From positions 144,023,643 to 144,087,642 of the forward strand of contig CM038217.1 of the NCBI GenBank assembly GCA_021442155.1: 64,000 bases of DNA, read 5' to 3'. The notes under the pieces are model-generated. The model saw only the letters and a program-made list of their open reading frames with translations, did no database searches and was not told the DNA's origin. This DNA is from Cymbidium sinense. Taxonomy: Eukaryota > Streptophyta > Magnoliopsida > Asparagales > Orchidaceae. Positions 9,596-22,604 of this stretch are shown here, piece by piece. Each line of letters opens with the position of its first letter. The first letter of the stretch is position 1. The position numbers were made by a program, and so were the translations under genes.

Positions 9596-12560
9596 AAAAC
9601 ATACAACAATAACAAGCCTTTATCCCATTATGTGGGCTCGGCTACATGAATCCTTCTTCTCCATTGTGCCCTATTATGTGTCAAATTCTCATTTAATTCA
9701 AGTATACTAAGGTCATTTTTTATACATCTTAACCAAGTTTTAGGTATACCTCTACCTTTCTTAACAGAAGCCAAATCTAATGCATCTAGTCTCCTAACTA
9801 AGTCATTGGACAACCGATGCTTTATGTGGCCAAACCATCTAAGGCGACTCTCTCTAATCTTATGTGCCACTGGAATTACTCCAACTTTTTCCTGAACATA
9901 CTCATTTTGCATTTTATCTCTATAAGTAAAGCCACTCATCCACTTGAGCATCCTTATCTCTAAACACTTAACTTAGTCTTATGCTTCTCTTTTATTGGCC
10001 AACATTCTGCACCATAAATCATTGTAGGTCTTACCACTATCTTATAAAATTTTTCCTTAAGTTTAAAGATTTTCTATCACAACAACAGCCATATGCATTC
10101 CTCCACTTCAACCATCCAACTTGAATTCTACTAACGCTCCATCTATTTCACCATCATTTTGAACAATAAAGCCTAGATATTTGAATTGCTCACTCTTTTT
10201 AATGACTTGTTCACCCAATATGACAACACTACCACTAGAACTTCTACAACTAAAATTACACTCCATATATTCAGTTTTAGATCTACTTAAATGAAAACCT
10301 TTAGACTCTAATGTTGATCTCCATAATTCAAGTTTCTCTAGGACTCCCTCTCTAGTCTTATCAACAAGAAAAATGGCATCAACAAAAAGCATACACTAAG
10401 GTACATCTTCTTGTAAATCCTTAGTAAGAACAACCATAATTAAAGCAAAAAAGATAACGACTTAAAGTTGATCCTTGATGTAATTCAACTGAGATAAGAA
10501 AATATTTTGTCAATCATCCTAATGTTTGGAATTAAGTAACAACTATAGTATACATATCCTTAATGACTTTAATATAACCAATATTAACTCCTTTCTTTTC
10601 TTGAACTCTCCAAAGAACATTTCTTGAAACTTTATCATAAGCTTTCTCTAAATCAACAAATATCATATGTAGATCCTCCTTACTTTCTCTATACTTCTCC
10701 ATCAAACCTCTCAACAAATGTATAACGTCCATAGTATATCTACATGGCATAAAACCAAACTTATTTTGAGAGACTTCTGTATCACATCGTAACCTATGCT
10801 TAATTATTCTCTTCCACAATTTTAATGTATGACACATTAATTTAATTCCTCTATAATTTGCACACTCTTGTGCATCACCTTTATTCTTAAATATAGGAAC
10901 CAACAAACTCTTTCTCCACTCATTTGACATCTTTTTAGTCTTTAAAATAACATTAAAGAGATTTGTAAATCAAGAAATTTCTTGATCTCCTAAACATTTT
11001 CACACCTCTATTGGAATATCATCTGGTCATACTATTTTTCTACATTTCATTTTCTTTAAAGCTTCTTTAACTTCAAATTTACTAATACGATGATAAAAAT
11101 AAAATTATCTATTTTTTGTTAAGGGTATTAAGGTTGCCAAAATTAATCGTATTTTTAGATCCTTCATTTAAAAGTTTATCAAAATATCTCATCCACATAT
11201 TTTTTAAATTTTTTTATAAGAAAAGTACTTTTTGATTTTCATCCTTAATACACCTCACTTGAACTAGATCTTTATTTCTCCTATCTTTTTGGTTGACTAA
11301 CTTAAACATACATCTTTCACCTTTTTTGGTATCCAATCTATTATATAAATCACTAAAAGATAAATTTTTGCATAATATATTGCTTTATTAGAATCTCTAC
11401 GGATCACTTTATATCTTTCCAAATTCCATGAGTTTTTCTATCTAAACTAAGTTTTATAATAATTCTTCTTATTTCTTATTTTTTTTCTTGCATATTCTAA
11501 CTCCACCACCAACTATTTTTATTAAAAGTAGTTTTCCTTTTGAATATGCAATCATATTTTTAGCAACTTGCTTAATTTCACTTGCTACTTTTTTCCACAT
11601 AACATTAGCTTCTTTATGAACATCCTAAATTTTAAGCTCTTGTAGCTTGCTCTTAAAAATATTTTTATTTAAGTGCCCCCATCTAATCCTAGGATAAAAA
11701 ATTGATTTATTTTTCATCTTCCAATCTTTCATATTAAAATCTAAAATTAACAATCGATGTTGGGTACTTAAACTTTCACTTGAAATAATCTTACAATTAT
11801 TACAATCTAAAATCTCTTATAAGAAAATAATCAATCTGTGTTTTACTATATCCATTTTTATAAGTAATAATATGCTCATTTTTTTCTTAAATAAAGTATT
11901 AGCAACTACAAAATCATAAGCTAAAGAAAAATCTAATATAATCCTATCTTCTTCATTAGTCACTCCAAATTCATAACCATCATAAATACATTTAAAATTT
12001 TTTATCACTTTATCAACATGTCCATTTAAATCTCCTCCAATAAATACTTTTTCTTCAAGATGTATATTTTAGAGTAATCTCTCTAATTCATTCCAAAAAT
12101 TTTCTTTTGAGCCTACATCCAAACTTACTTAAGAATCATAAACAATTATAATATTGATAATCCTAATATCAACAATAATCTTTAAAGCTATAATTTTATC
12201 TCTGCATCTATTAATATTTATAATATTATCCTTCAAATATTTATCTATAATCACACCTACATCATTTCTAATTTGATTTCTACATGAATAACAAAGTTTA
12301 AAACCTAAATTATCAATCTCTTTGACCTTCTTCTCAACCCATTAGTTTCTTAAACACATAAAATTTTTATCTTTCTATGAACCATAATATCTATTAATTT
12401 TAATAATTTACCTGTAAGAGTACCTATTCTCTAAGTTCCTAATTATTCAAGTTTTCTAACTTCTTTGCCTTCATCCGTAATGTGGGAGCCCTTCCTTATT
12501 TAACAACGGCACCGTCTGCACACTTTCCACTATTTTTAGGCCATACAGCGCTTCGCTTCC
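9596..12560 (-). pseudogene. RTE-like LINE, endonuclease plus reverse transcriptase (inactive)
   Basis: Read on the minus strand from 12560 to 9596. Endonuclease remnants are at 12008-11817 (YEFGVTNEEDRIILDFSLAY, then FVVANTLF). RT lies at 10930-10532 (WRKSLLVPIFKNKGD, NYRGIKL, FVDLEKAYD) and continues at 10392-10108 (TEYMECNFS, KYLGFIVQNDGEID). The C-terminal RTE segment is at 9951-9628 (IRESRLRWFGHIKHR, WRRRIHVAEPT). The catalytic block expected to read F-A-D-D appears as LFVDAIFLVD, losing the second Asp. The 3' end runs into a tgttgttgtatg-like tail at 9596-9606. Frames are split by several stops and shifts. Confidence 0.85.
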
Positions 12561-13990
12561 ATGGGACATCTTAGCATTAACACAATATTTTAAAGAATTC
12601 ATGTCATGATTATTTCAACAAGTTTTACGTTTACTGTTGACTATCTATTGCAACCCTTCACTTTTCACATTCAGACTTGGGACGGATAAATGTAGTGTAT
12701 ATTATGTGAATTCATTCATTATAATTTTTGAGTGCATAGATTAGATCCAAATTTAATAATTCTATTTTATAAGTAAAATTTATGAATAATGTATGAATTA
12801 AATGTTATTAAAAATAGAAATTATGAAGAAAGCAATTTACAATTAAAAATAATTTATTACAACTGATATCTACATTTCACAAGATATTATAAGATGAATC
12901 AGTTTACGAATGAATTTATTATGTGCTTAATGCATTATAGTGTAAATATATAGTTGATGTAGGATATAAAGTAAGCTGGACTGTGATAGCATTAAATAAT
13001 AAATAGATACAGAAGTATAAATATAATTTTTGTTATGCAAATATGGATATTAATATTATTTATAATTTAAAAATAAAATTTATTGCTTAGGTTTTAAATA
13101 TAAAATGTAAGGAGGGTTAGAATTAGATGAATTGATGGAGAATCTCACTGGACTGGATTCAACTTCCCACCCTATCTAAATAAAAAATAAAAAAATTTAA
13201 ATTAAAGTTATTACAATAAATTAAATAAATTGAAATATTAGAATTTAATATGAGAAAAAAAACTTTTTTGTAATAATAATACATACAATACTCGCTTTTA
13301 TAGTATGCTAATTAAAAAACAAGTTTGTAGCCAATATATATATATATATATAGTGTCATTTTGATAAAACTAATACATCTAAATGAATATTTTTTTTTAA
13401 GAAAAACAAAAATATTTGTATACGTAAAAAAGTGTCCTGCATAACGATTTTTCCTCGATTTGCAATACATTTCGCCTCAAAAATTAATAAATCAACTTTC
13501 TTAATAAATCAACTTTCCTAATACATGCGTTCAAATAATGACCGTTGGACTCTTTTAACCGTTTGCAAATTGCAATATTGAAATAAATTATACTATAATA
13601 TCCAACTTTTCTAATTTATATTTAGGACTTTTATATACACAGTCATCCTATTTTTTATATTTATAAATTAATCATCTTTAATTTTTATTTTTAAATTGAC
13701 TTTAAAATATTAAAATTCATAATAAAAGTTCAACTTATATTTTTTTTATTTTTTAAAATTATGAAAAATTTGGTTATGGCACATGCAAATATATGAATTA
13801 GATAGTTTTAAAAAAAATTTATAAATACATATATATTAAATAATGAATTTATAAATTTCCATTTATGTTTTAAATTGAAGTTTGTTGGTGAAGAAATTTT
13901 TAAATTAAGTATTAAATAAAATCTAATTATTATATTAAGTATATATAAAAAAAATTAATTTTAGGTACTGTACATAAGCGTGACCACCAA
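12561..13990. other. AT-rich stretch without a gene
   Basis: Very AT-rich, with a short (TA)n near 13338-13354 and many A/T runs. No open frame with recognisable content and no clear transposon ends were found. It separates the LINE from the MULE. Confidence 0.5.
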
Positions 13991-14163
13991 CCACCACATC
14001 GAGTGGCGATATCGCCCACTTAAGGCGGTTTTCTAAAAGCTAATGTCGGTTGGGGCTTTAAGTGTTAGTCGATCGACATCAGGCGGCTACTCCTAAATTC
14101 ACTTCCGTGCGGCCATGGTAGACTCCATGCGGCATTCTTTCGACATCTCGACCCCACTGCGTC

Positions 14164-14876
14164 GTGATCTTGCTCGATTTACGGCCAGAATCCGGTCCCC
14201 TCCCACTCTCACTCTTGGCTCCACCGCAATTGTCGGCTCCACCCGAAGATTTTCGTCTAGCTCCCCCTGCTAGTTGGAAGGTATACACAACTGTTTCCCA
14301 ACGTTTATTTCTCTTTTTCTTTTCTCATACCATCAGTGCATCTCGATCATTGTGTTTCATCCAGGAGGGTTTGACCAACTTTCTCGAGGAAAATAATGGA
14401 TGCATGTCTAGTTACATCATCTCGGATTTGTACCAACTCATTAATGTAGAAATTCACGAGTTTCTTATTATAAGCTCCTATTCTAGCTACCACTTCAAAG
14501 AATGGTTGGCTTAATCTGCATCATTCCAGTAGGCAACCATGGAAAGGGAACTTCAAAGTAATTATGTGACACAACTTGACACTTATACAGTTGATATTGG
14601 TTTCTCTTTTGATTTGCTGGGAAGAAAAGCATAAATTTGATGCCCTACTTTCTCAATCAGCCAACTATGCTATTATACTCTCCTCTCAACATATTATGCA
14701 GGAGAGAATCTATCCTCGAAGATAAATTTTCTCAAGAATTTAATGAAAACACTTGGTGCCCTCCTCCATTAGAGGACATTCTTGATTATCGTGATAGTGT
14801 CACAGCTGCAAGCAAGCAAGCAAACTTAGAGCAATTGGGATTGGGCTATTACTATTGCTTTCATAAAGCAAAGTGA
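14164..14876 (+). pseudogene. Unrecognised open-frame remnants upstream of the MULE
   Basis: Open frames at 14164-14514 and 14637-14876 lie at the left side of the MULE. The second reads SPLNILCRRESILEDKF and ends FHKAK. No known domain is recognised. They may be leader sequence, a second MULE reading frame, or captured host sequence. Confidence 0.3.
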
Positions 14877-15124
14877 AGGCTCCTCAACCATCTTCAAATG
14901 CTTCATTAAATTAGACGAATGCATATATGTTAATTTCTTCTTCATTAGCATTTTTAGGTTACATTTAGTTTTGATCCATATTTAGATAATTTTTTATTTT
15001 GGTTGACTTGCTTTAATGTTGCTAAGGCTTCATCATTACATTTATTTTACATCATTGCCACTGCTTTTTTTGATGAATGATGAGTGAATTTTTAGATTGC
15101 GTTAGAAATTTGGTTACTAAGTAT

Positions 15125-15890
15125 ATACTAAGATGAGTCAGAAGCTCATTTTCTTAATTCTCTTCTATGACAATCAACTGATTATTGATGATCAGTTCAT
15201 TCCAAGTTATGTCGGTGGCAAAAATCATCCCATGCTAGTTTCGCATCATGCAAGCTTAGAAGATTTAAAATAGTAAGTGCTTAGATCTCTGCATTATGAT
15301 GTTGATAACTTCGTAGTAGAGATAACATGTCATTTTTTTATCGATCGCGGGATACATAGCTTATACTATTTCTGATGATGAAGTCTATGATCGCTTGGGT
15401 GAAGCTTCCGTCGACATTAATTCATTATGTGAAAATGAAAATAAAATCTTGCGGTTGAAATTATCGATATCATGCAGCATAATGTTCGGTCCGATTATGT
15501 TCATGAGTTCACTTGGCCAACAACAAGCTGCATCAAAGCGATCTGACGACCGAAATAAGGTAGCAGTTACCTTAATAGCGTGTTAGTGTCTTCATTTCTT
15601 GGTCTATACTATCTTCTGTTGTTTAAAAGATTACGACTTTTTTAACAAAGAATTGAGCTGCCTGTTCAAGCACAACTACATGAGCAACCTAGTTCATCTA
15701 GAGTATTATTAGATGACGAGTACGAAATGATGAATAGCGAATCAAGCAATGCATCTGATGATAACGATGTTAAGAAGGATTCTTTACTGGGTAATGCCAA
15801 TTTATGTGACACCAATGTTGGTCACGAGCTTATTCGGAGTCATTCAATCCGGAGTTTTCTAATGATGATGTTATAATTTGCAATAACGAC
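15125..15890 (+). pseudogene. MULE transposase N-terminal region (broken)
   Basis: From 15133 the + strand reads with shifts as a MuDR-type N-terminal domain: a FYDNQLIIDD start, SYVGGKNHPMLVSHHASLED, then ISDDEVYDRLGEASVDI in the frame leading into 15395-15586. A following acidic, Ser-rich stretch (EYEMMNSESSNASDDND, about 15720-15770) fits the low-complexity linker between the N-terminal domain and the transposase zinc-binding region. Stops and frameshifts are present. Confidence 0.6.
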
Positions 15891-15989
15891 TATATCCGCA
15901 TATACCAAACCACAAAAGATTGGGATGCAGATATTGTGTTTGATGGTTCATCTGATAGTTCAGATTTTTTAGACGACATCGAAGTTCCA

Positions 15990-16714
15990 GTTGAGCTATA
16001 TGAATGTATGTGTTTCTTAGATAAGAAGGAGCTTCAATTTGTGTAACTAGTTGGTCAATTCTTCAAAATATTTAGTTCCTTACCATCACTTCGAATCAGA
16101 AGAATTTCACTATTATATGTGCACAACATAATAATCCTGACAGATCTTGCCAATGACGCATGCACTGTAGCAGAAGCAAGAGGTTGGGAGGTGCTTGGAG
16201 GATATTAACTTTAGGTGCACCACACACATGCGTTAGCACTATCAGTGATTTTGAACATCTTCAGTGCACTTCTAAGTTTATTAATTATTTCATAATGCTA
16301 GTTATGCGATTTCAGATATACTTGAAACCAAGAGAGATCATAGGAAGGATGAAATTAAAATTTAATATTAAAGTATCTTTCATGAAGGCTTGTGATACGC
16401 GGTGTAAGAGCATCAGAGCAATATTTGATAGTTGGGAGGATTCATACCGTTCTCTAGGCCTATTTATGGATTCATTATGCTCTGTGCTGCTAGAAACTAT
16501 TTATAGAATTTTATCATCAAATACATGTAGGTTTCAGAGATTGTTCTGGGCTTTTGGACTATCAATTTCAGGTTGGAGATTTTGTCACCCTGTTCTCAGC
16601 ATGAACGGGACATTCCTACTAGGAAAGTATCGAGCTACATTGCTCACAGCTATTGGTATTGATGCTAACTTATTTTCATTGAATTTTATCCTACTACTAT
16701 CTAACATCCACTAA
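15990..16714 (+). pseudogene. MULE transposase core, N-terminal half (inactive)
   Basis: The open frame at 16160-16714 contains segments aligned by eye to MULE transposases: GAWRILTLGAPHTC (DNA-binding region), FMKACDTRCKSIRAIFDSWE, then FWAFGLSISGWRFCHPVL and SMNGTFLLGKYRATLLTAIG. The first catalytic Asp, normally in a DGTHL block, is Asn here (MNGTFL). The remainder of the DDE core is missing. The frame stops at 16714 and the next segment starts after an intron-acceptor-like 'aaatgcag' at 16714-16721. Confidence 0.75.
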
Positions 16715-16721
16715 CAAATGC

Positions 16722-17150
16722 AGATGACTTGGGAGCCATATGACATTCTGATTAGAGGTCGCCTCTCTAATATTTGCCTTGTTGGCAAGGCTATCTGGCT
16801 AGCATGAGTTTCATTCATCAGCTGGAAGAGGGTGGAGTGACACCTTCTTGACAGAGTTCTTCATCAGTTTGGTCACTTACCCCGCACTGATATCGTTCCG
16901 ATAGATCCCAGTTTCAAAAGAGTTGATGGTAGAGGAAAGGCGTCGACCGGGTTCGCACCATCGCCATTACTTTCGGGAGGCTCGCGGGGTATTATTGTGG
17001 TAGATGACACTTATGTGTCCGCAGCGGTATCTCATGGTTTAGGTCGTGGGTGTCGTTGTACTTGCTTAAGGCCTCTATTGATCCACCGACGACTTACTAC
17101 CTCAGAGCATCTGCCGAGCGAGCATATGTTAAGATAAAACTACAATCTGT
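16722..17150 (+). pseudogene. Plant mobile domain (PMD) fragment
   Basis: From 16722 the + strand reads MTWEPYDILIRGRLSNICLV, then, past a stop near 16805, a segment with RVLHQFGHLPRTDIVPIDP and the FKRVDGRGKASTG block. These match the aminotransferase-like plant mobile domain found in MULEs and in proteins of the MAIL1/MAIN group. Placement just after a MULE transposase supports a MULE origin. At least one stop and one shift break it. Confidence 0.65.
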
Positions 17151-17330
17151 AAATTTACTTAGCTATTGTGTCTACAGATTTTCATAGTAACATTTTAAAC
17201 TGGTTTAATGTAGGCGGAGCATCTCTTAGCGATAGAGGACCTCTTTCAATCTTTCTTTGGGCGTCAGTGGCGTGGACTTCTATAAAATGCAGTAGATGTC
17301 ACGATCTAAGATCGAGAACCCATCGGTGAT

Positions 17331-18898
17331 TACACTCAAGTCTCGAGCATATATCACATAAACGATTCTTTTGACTACATATTGAGAGCCATCCACTTAT
17401 GTTGATCTAAGGCATTCTATTTTTTCGGAGAGCTCTCAATCAGAGTATCATATGAACATTGCACCGTCATAGGATTAGGTATTTTATGAGACCGGAGATG
17501 GGGTCGAAGTTGCGGAGGATTAGAACCATGATGTCTCCCATTCTGATCGTCATCACCACATGCACCGCTCGGTAGTGTTGCGATAGCATATAGACGTCGC
17601 CGTCGGCGATAGTGTATAGAGATGTATTTGTTTTGTGTATTTATCACTGTATATTTCTATAGCTTTATATTATCTGTATTTGTAACTAAGTTTACTTAAC
17701 ATGTGAATGAAATTTTTTGATATAATTTGATTAGTAGTATATCTGTTTGATGCTAGCAATTTAAATTTCTGACTCATTCTTTACTATCTGTGTAGCGGGT
17801 AAAAAAGATATCTCTTTGTTTAAAAAAAAACATAGAAGAGGACAACTTATGGTGACTCGTAAGATAATGGGTCTCAAGATTATTTCATAGCAAATAGTCC
17901 GTGATGATGGGTCCTAAGCCACCTCAGTCACCAATTTATTAAATGACTGTAACTAAAATCAAAAAATTTTATACGCATATTTAATATAATAATTATTTAA
18001 TATTTATTTTAAAAATTTGCTCTCCATTCGTGCTTCGTCCTTCTATTTAATAGCCCTAATCGATCGGCTTTTCTTAGTTTATCTTCATACACCCCGCTGT
18101 CTCTCTCCTCGATGTGGAAGAATGTAGAAGCTCCTCTCTATCTACCCCTTTTCACGAGATCGGTCTTCGCTGCGCTCCCTCCCTCACGATCGGCCCTCGG
18201 TGTGGAAAGGTAGAAGCCCGTCTACTTCTCTCTCTATCTCTCCCCTACTCTCTCTCTTCCTCCTCCTCTTTCTCCCTCTCTCGAATGATTTTAAGACAAT
18301 TAAGATCACTCACAATGTGTTGGATTGGCTTGGATTAAATCACTCGGGTGATCCTGGCAGGATTCATTTGCAGCTCAAATCAAGGAATAGTAAAATGATA
18401 TTTTTGATGTTATTCAAAACTTTCGAGTTAGAAAATTTACTGGCCAAGATGGATTCTTGCAATGGGTAGAATTCAGCATTTCCTCTGTAAATAATATATC
18501 GATCTGCGCGAATATCCCCGGCTATGCTATCTATCTATCACCCTCCTCTCTCTTCTTTTTTTTCTTTATGTATTCTGCATGGATCTATAACAATGCAGTG
18601 ATTTTCAAGGAGCGAATGGCAAGGATGAAAGCTAATTCTCGTTTCGGAGGCTGATGGAAGCTCTCCGATGATGGCGACACAAACCTCTATGAAGTTCTGA
18701 GCTCCACTCCGCTTTTATTATTTTCCTTCAAATAATTTTCTGTCAACATTGCTTTCTTCTGCTTTGTTTAATTGATTGTTGCGATTTTTTTAGGTGAGGT
18801 GATGAGGAAATTTATGGCCAGTCAATCCACTGATTGATACAATTGTGATGCTGATTTTAGGGGGATTTATATACATATCACCTAATTCCTTACTATTT
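17331..18898. other. Intervening sequence, no gene established
   Basis: 17650-18000 is AT-rich and empty. At 18040-18300 a pyrimidine-rich leader-like stretch contains a diverged internal duplication (tgtggaagaatgtagaagc and tgtggaaaggtagaagc). Open frames at 18114-18338, 18200-18469 and 18457-18654 are short, show no domain I recognise, and include low-complexity Ser/Phe runs. Confidence 0.4.
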
Positions 18899-19264
18899 TC
18901 TTAGGGGCTGTTTGTTTTGTTTATTTTTAGAGTAAAGTAATATAAATGTAAGTAAATTAATATTTTAGTGTTTGGTTAGATTACTTTGTAAGAGTAAAGT
19001 AAAATATTTGGGAGTTTCAAATACATGGAATAGGTCATTTCCTGTGTATTACGAAATCGACCGAATTTGGAGGAAAAGGAAATACATTCCGGGACGGCTG
19101 GCATCTCAATAAGTTCTTCTTTCTCGATCCTGTTCTGAACAAGTTTGGCAGCACATTCCACCCCTTTTATGCCTATGTAAATCCATCTCCTCTTCTATTT
19201 TGCTCTTCTCCTTCTTCCTCTCTTCTCTCCACCTTATCTCCTAATTATTTTGCTTGTGCTAAGT

Positions 19265-19556
19265 AGATCTTGAGTTGTTTAGGCACTTGTTGAAGTTTTT
19301 AAATTGGTTTGAGTTGGCTCTTTGTTATAGTGTTTGAAGCCCATCTATGGTTACATAGTGCTTTATTGACTTGTTTAGGCACTTGTCGAGATTTTCTAAT
19401 TGGCTTGAGTTGGCTCTTTGTTATAGTATTTGAAGCCCATCTATGATTACATAGTGCTTTATTGAGTTGTTTAGGCACTTGTTAAAATTTTCTAATTGGT
19501 TTGAGTTGGCTCTTTGTTATAGTGTTTGGAGCCCACCTATGGTTACATAGTATTTT
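19265..19556 (+). repeat. 96-bp tandem repeat, three copies
   Basis: The phrase ttgtttaggcacttgt starts at 19275, 19371 and 19467, giving a 96-bp period. Each unit continues with ttggtttgagttggctcttt (or one mismatch), tatagtgtttgaagccc and atggttacatagt. It lies in the 5' noncoding part of the Harbinger element. Confidence 0.9.
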
Positions 19557-20944
19557 ATGATTTCAAAATAAAATCCCTATTTATTTTTTGCATTAGTTCC
19601 TTTGCTTATCATAAAACATTAGACCATGAGGTTTCTCTATAAGTCATACCTGATTTTTTCTTGTTACTAAATATTACATAATTTAGTATAGTTAATATTA
19701 TTTTGCTTGTTGCATAATTAGTTAATATTGTGTAATTAACAATACATTAGTGGAGTTAATATTGTTGTGATAAGGAGATGATTGATAGGTTTAAAATTAT
19801 TACAAATTATAATTAAAACTATATTTTACTTTCAAGAACAATTTGAATACTATATAATAAACTATTTGTAATTGATATAAAAAATTAATTTAACGTGTCG
19901 AAGAAACATGTTGGAGTACTATTGCCAAGAAATTAATTTGATGGTTCAAGAATTTTTTGGCTTAAAAAATTAATATTATTATTATGTACATAATTGATTT
20001 ATGTGTGCATCTTATTTTTATTAATTAGGTCACTTAAACGAGATGAATTGTGAAGTTGCACAATTAATATTATTTACATCCAACGAGATGAAATTTGCGC
20101 CCACCTATATTTACGATCATAACGCTATTACACTTATTACAAGTTGTCCTCAAACTCCTTTCGAAAAGTTAAAGAATAGAATTCTTCAATCATTAAACAT
20201 GAATTTATTAAGATTCACAATGGCTTTGATATATCAATATCATCTAAGTGATGGATTCACCACAACACTAATTGATAACGAATCTCCTTACTTTAATCAT
20301 AATATTACAACTCATTAATATGGTGTTGATGAGAAGTACTCGATTAGTTATTTCAAAGCATACATAATAGTTCTACAATTTCATCAATACAAGTTGTTAA
20401 AGGCTACAACTCAATGACTCATCACTCATCAAGTCATAATAAAAAGCTACAACTCATTAATATTCACTGTATTCACGTTTCATCACTGTAAGTCAAATAA
20501 TACTATTACCTTATGCAATAATTCCAACATAATACAATATGGAATATGACACCATGGTGGTATTAGACAATATGTTTCATTAAGAGATAAGATGTTTCAT
20601 CACCTTATGCAATATTAATATCAAATTTTTTACCACATTACGAATCATTCCACCTTTACAACAATGATGATGAAATGAGCAATGTAACCTAATGGATACA
20701 AAAGGCAAATTTGTCATGTCACTTGCCATCTCTTATTTCCTAATAATTTTTTTGTGATTGAGATAGTACTAATTTCATATATCTGATTATGTGATCTCAT
20801 ATTTACAGTTTTTATTGTTCTTCCCTATAGTTGTACCTGAATTTTAGATATGTTCCTACTGACATTACCCATTCCAAAGATTGTGACCTAATTAACGTGT
20901 GTGCTCATTTCTATTTATATAGATGAATGAACAATTAGAAGAGG

Positions 20945-22140
20945 ATGAAGACCGTTTGTCCAACTCAGATAGTCTGGGATGAGACAGAGTTAGGTCGGAA
21001 TCATTTAGCAATCCATGCGATTATCGTTGCCACAATTAGTGTTATATTTGTAGTAATGCATGAGGTTAGGCGTGAGAAGCAAAATTCTAATCCTGAACGA
21101 AATATTCAGCATTGGACATACCTATCCAGATTAAATCGTGGATCTAACTCCGATTGTGTTGATATGGTGAGAATGAAGAAATAATATTTCTTCAAATTAT
21201 GTAATTTATTAGGCACAGGAAGGTTCCTTATAGACACATTCAACGTTTGTGTAGAAGAGCAAGTGGCTATGTTATTACATATACTTAGACATAGTGTTCG
21301 TAATCGAGTCATTCGTTTCAACTTTCAAAGATCTGGGGAAACTATTAGTAGATACTTGAATGCAGGAATACATGCCATAGGAGAGTTGCGTCAAGAATTG
21401 ATTAGACCACCACCTCTTCAAGTTCCACAGAAGATACAATCAAATAATTGGTTCATGCCTTTTTTATGGTATAACTAAACTTTATATTTCTTATTACAGG
21501 ATCTAGCTTGTTGATAAATATCTTAATTTTTATATATAAAATAGGATTTTATTGGCGCTATAGATGGAACACATATTCAAGCTAAAGTACCAAAATAATA
21601 TGAATCAGCATTTAGAGGAATAAAGCGTTATCACAGTCAAAATGTATTAGCAGCAGTAGACTTTGACTTAAAGTTCACATATGTCCTAGTTGGTTGGGAG
21701 GGCTCAGCACATGATGCAACTATGCTTAGAAATGCATTAGAACGACCAGATAGTCTACATGTTTCTGAAGGTATAGAGAACTTACTTCACACTAATAATA
21801 ATAATTACTCATAGTACTCTAACTATATGTCTACTGTTAAAAATGCAGATAAATATTATCTAGTGGATGGTGAGTATTCTACTAAAAAAGATTTTCTATC
21901 TCCATATCGTACTACAAGATATCATATAAAAGAGTTTAGTTCTAGCAAACCAAGAAATAATAAAGAATTATTCAATCTACGACATTCCTCTTTGCGCACA
22001 ACAGTAAAGAATTGTTTTACAATTATAAAATGCGAGCCTTACTTTCCTTTAGAAACTCAATTTGATATTATTCTTGTATGTTGCATATTATAGAACTGGA
22101 TTATAATGGAAGGTGGAGATGACTTAATTCCATCAAAGAA
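20945..22140 (+). pseudogene. PIF/Harbinger (HARBI1-like) transposase, inactive
   Basis: The helix-turn-helix region is in the frame 21263-21478 with its upstream shifted part (LIDTFNVCVEEQVAMLLHIL, then FNFQRSGETISRYLN). After an apparent intron (about 21478-21544) comes the catalytic domain: FIGAIDGTHIQAKVPK (first Asp), GWEGSAHDATMLRNALE (second Asp), then, after another intron-like gap, YYLVDGEYSTKKDFLSPYR in 21827-22093. The final catalytic Glu block, normally of V-I-E-R type, reads TTVKNCFTIIK and lacks the Glu. An in-frame stop follows QAKVPK. The element cannot be autonomous. Confidence 0.85.
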
Positions 22141-22604
22141 TGATTGAGTTAGAAGGAACCGTGCTAGAAAATGATATGAACTTATTGCAAATGAGTCACT
22201 TGAATTGTTAACAAAAAGAGACTAAATAGTTTTGACCATGTGGAATATGATGGAGAATGTTGGGTATTGAAGATATTACAATAATTGTACATCTTTTATA
22301 TGACTTATTTTTGCACTACTTTAAAATATTTTGGCCAAGCATATACTTTTTGATTTGTATGTCTTTTTTGAATATTGAAAACTTACATTAAATTGTACCA
22401 TATTTTTATATAAATGCATATTTACATTAATACAAATATATAATTATTATAAATTGTAATGTCCTATGTATTTTTGTTTTGGCAAAATTTTTTAGTTTTA
22501 TAGATATAAATGCTCACTTATGTCTTTATTATGACTGCAAATGTTGACTTGACTAATGCATATATAAACAAATTCTTCGTGGTATATTACTTATTTTTTG
22601 TAGG

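Larger units (their letters stand above)
14000..17330 (+). mobile_element. Decayed Mutator-like element (MULE) with plant mobile domain
   Basis: Pieces of a MULE run in order on +: an N-terminal MuDR-like segment (15125-15590), the start of the transposase core (16160-16714), then, after a gap where the rest of the core should be, a plant mobile domain (16722-17120). The left edge is provisional: GC-richer sequence begins near 13980 but no matching terminal inverted repeat was recognised at either end. Multiple stops make it non-functional. Confidence 0.75.

Noticed and set aside
18457..18654. Possible captured gene fragment or gag trace (FTGQDGFLQWVEF-like reading near 18440-18475)
   Set aside because: The match is too short and the frame too broken to assign to gag or any host gene.
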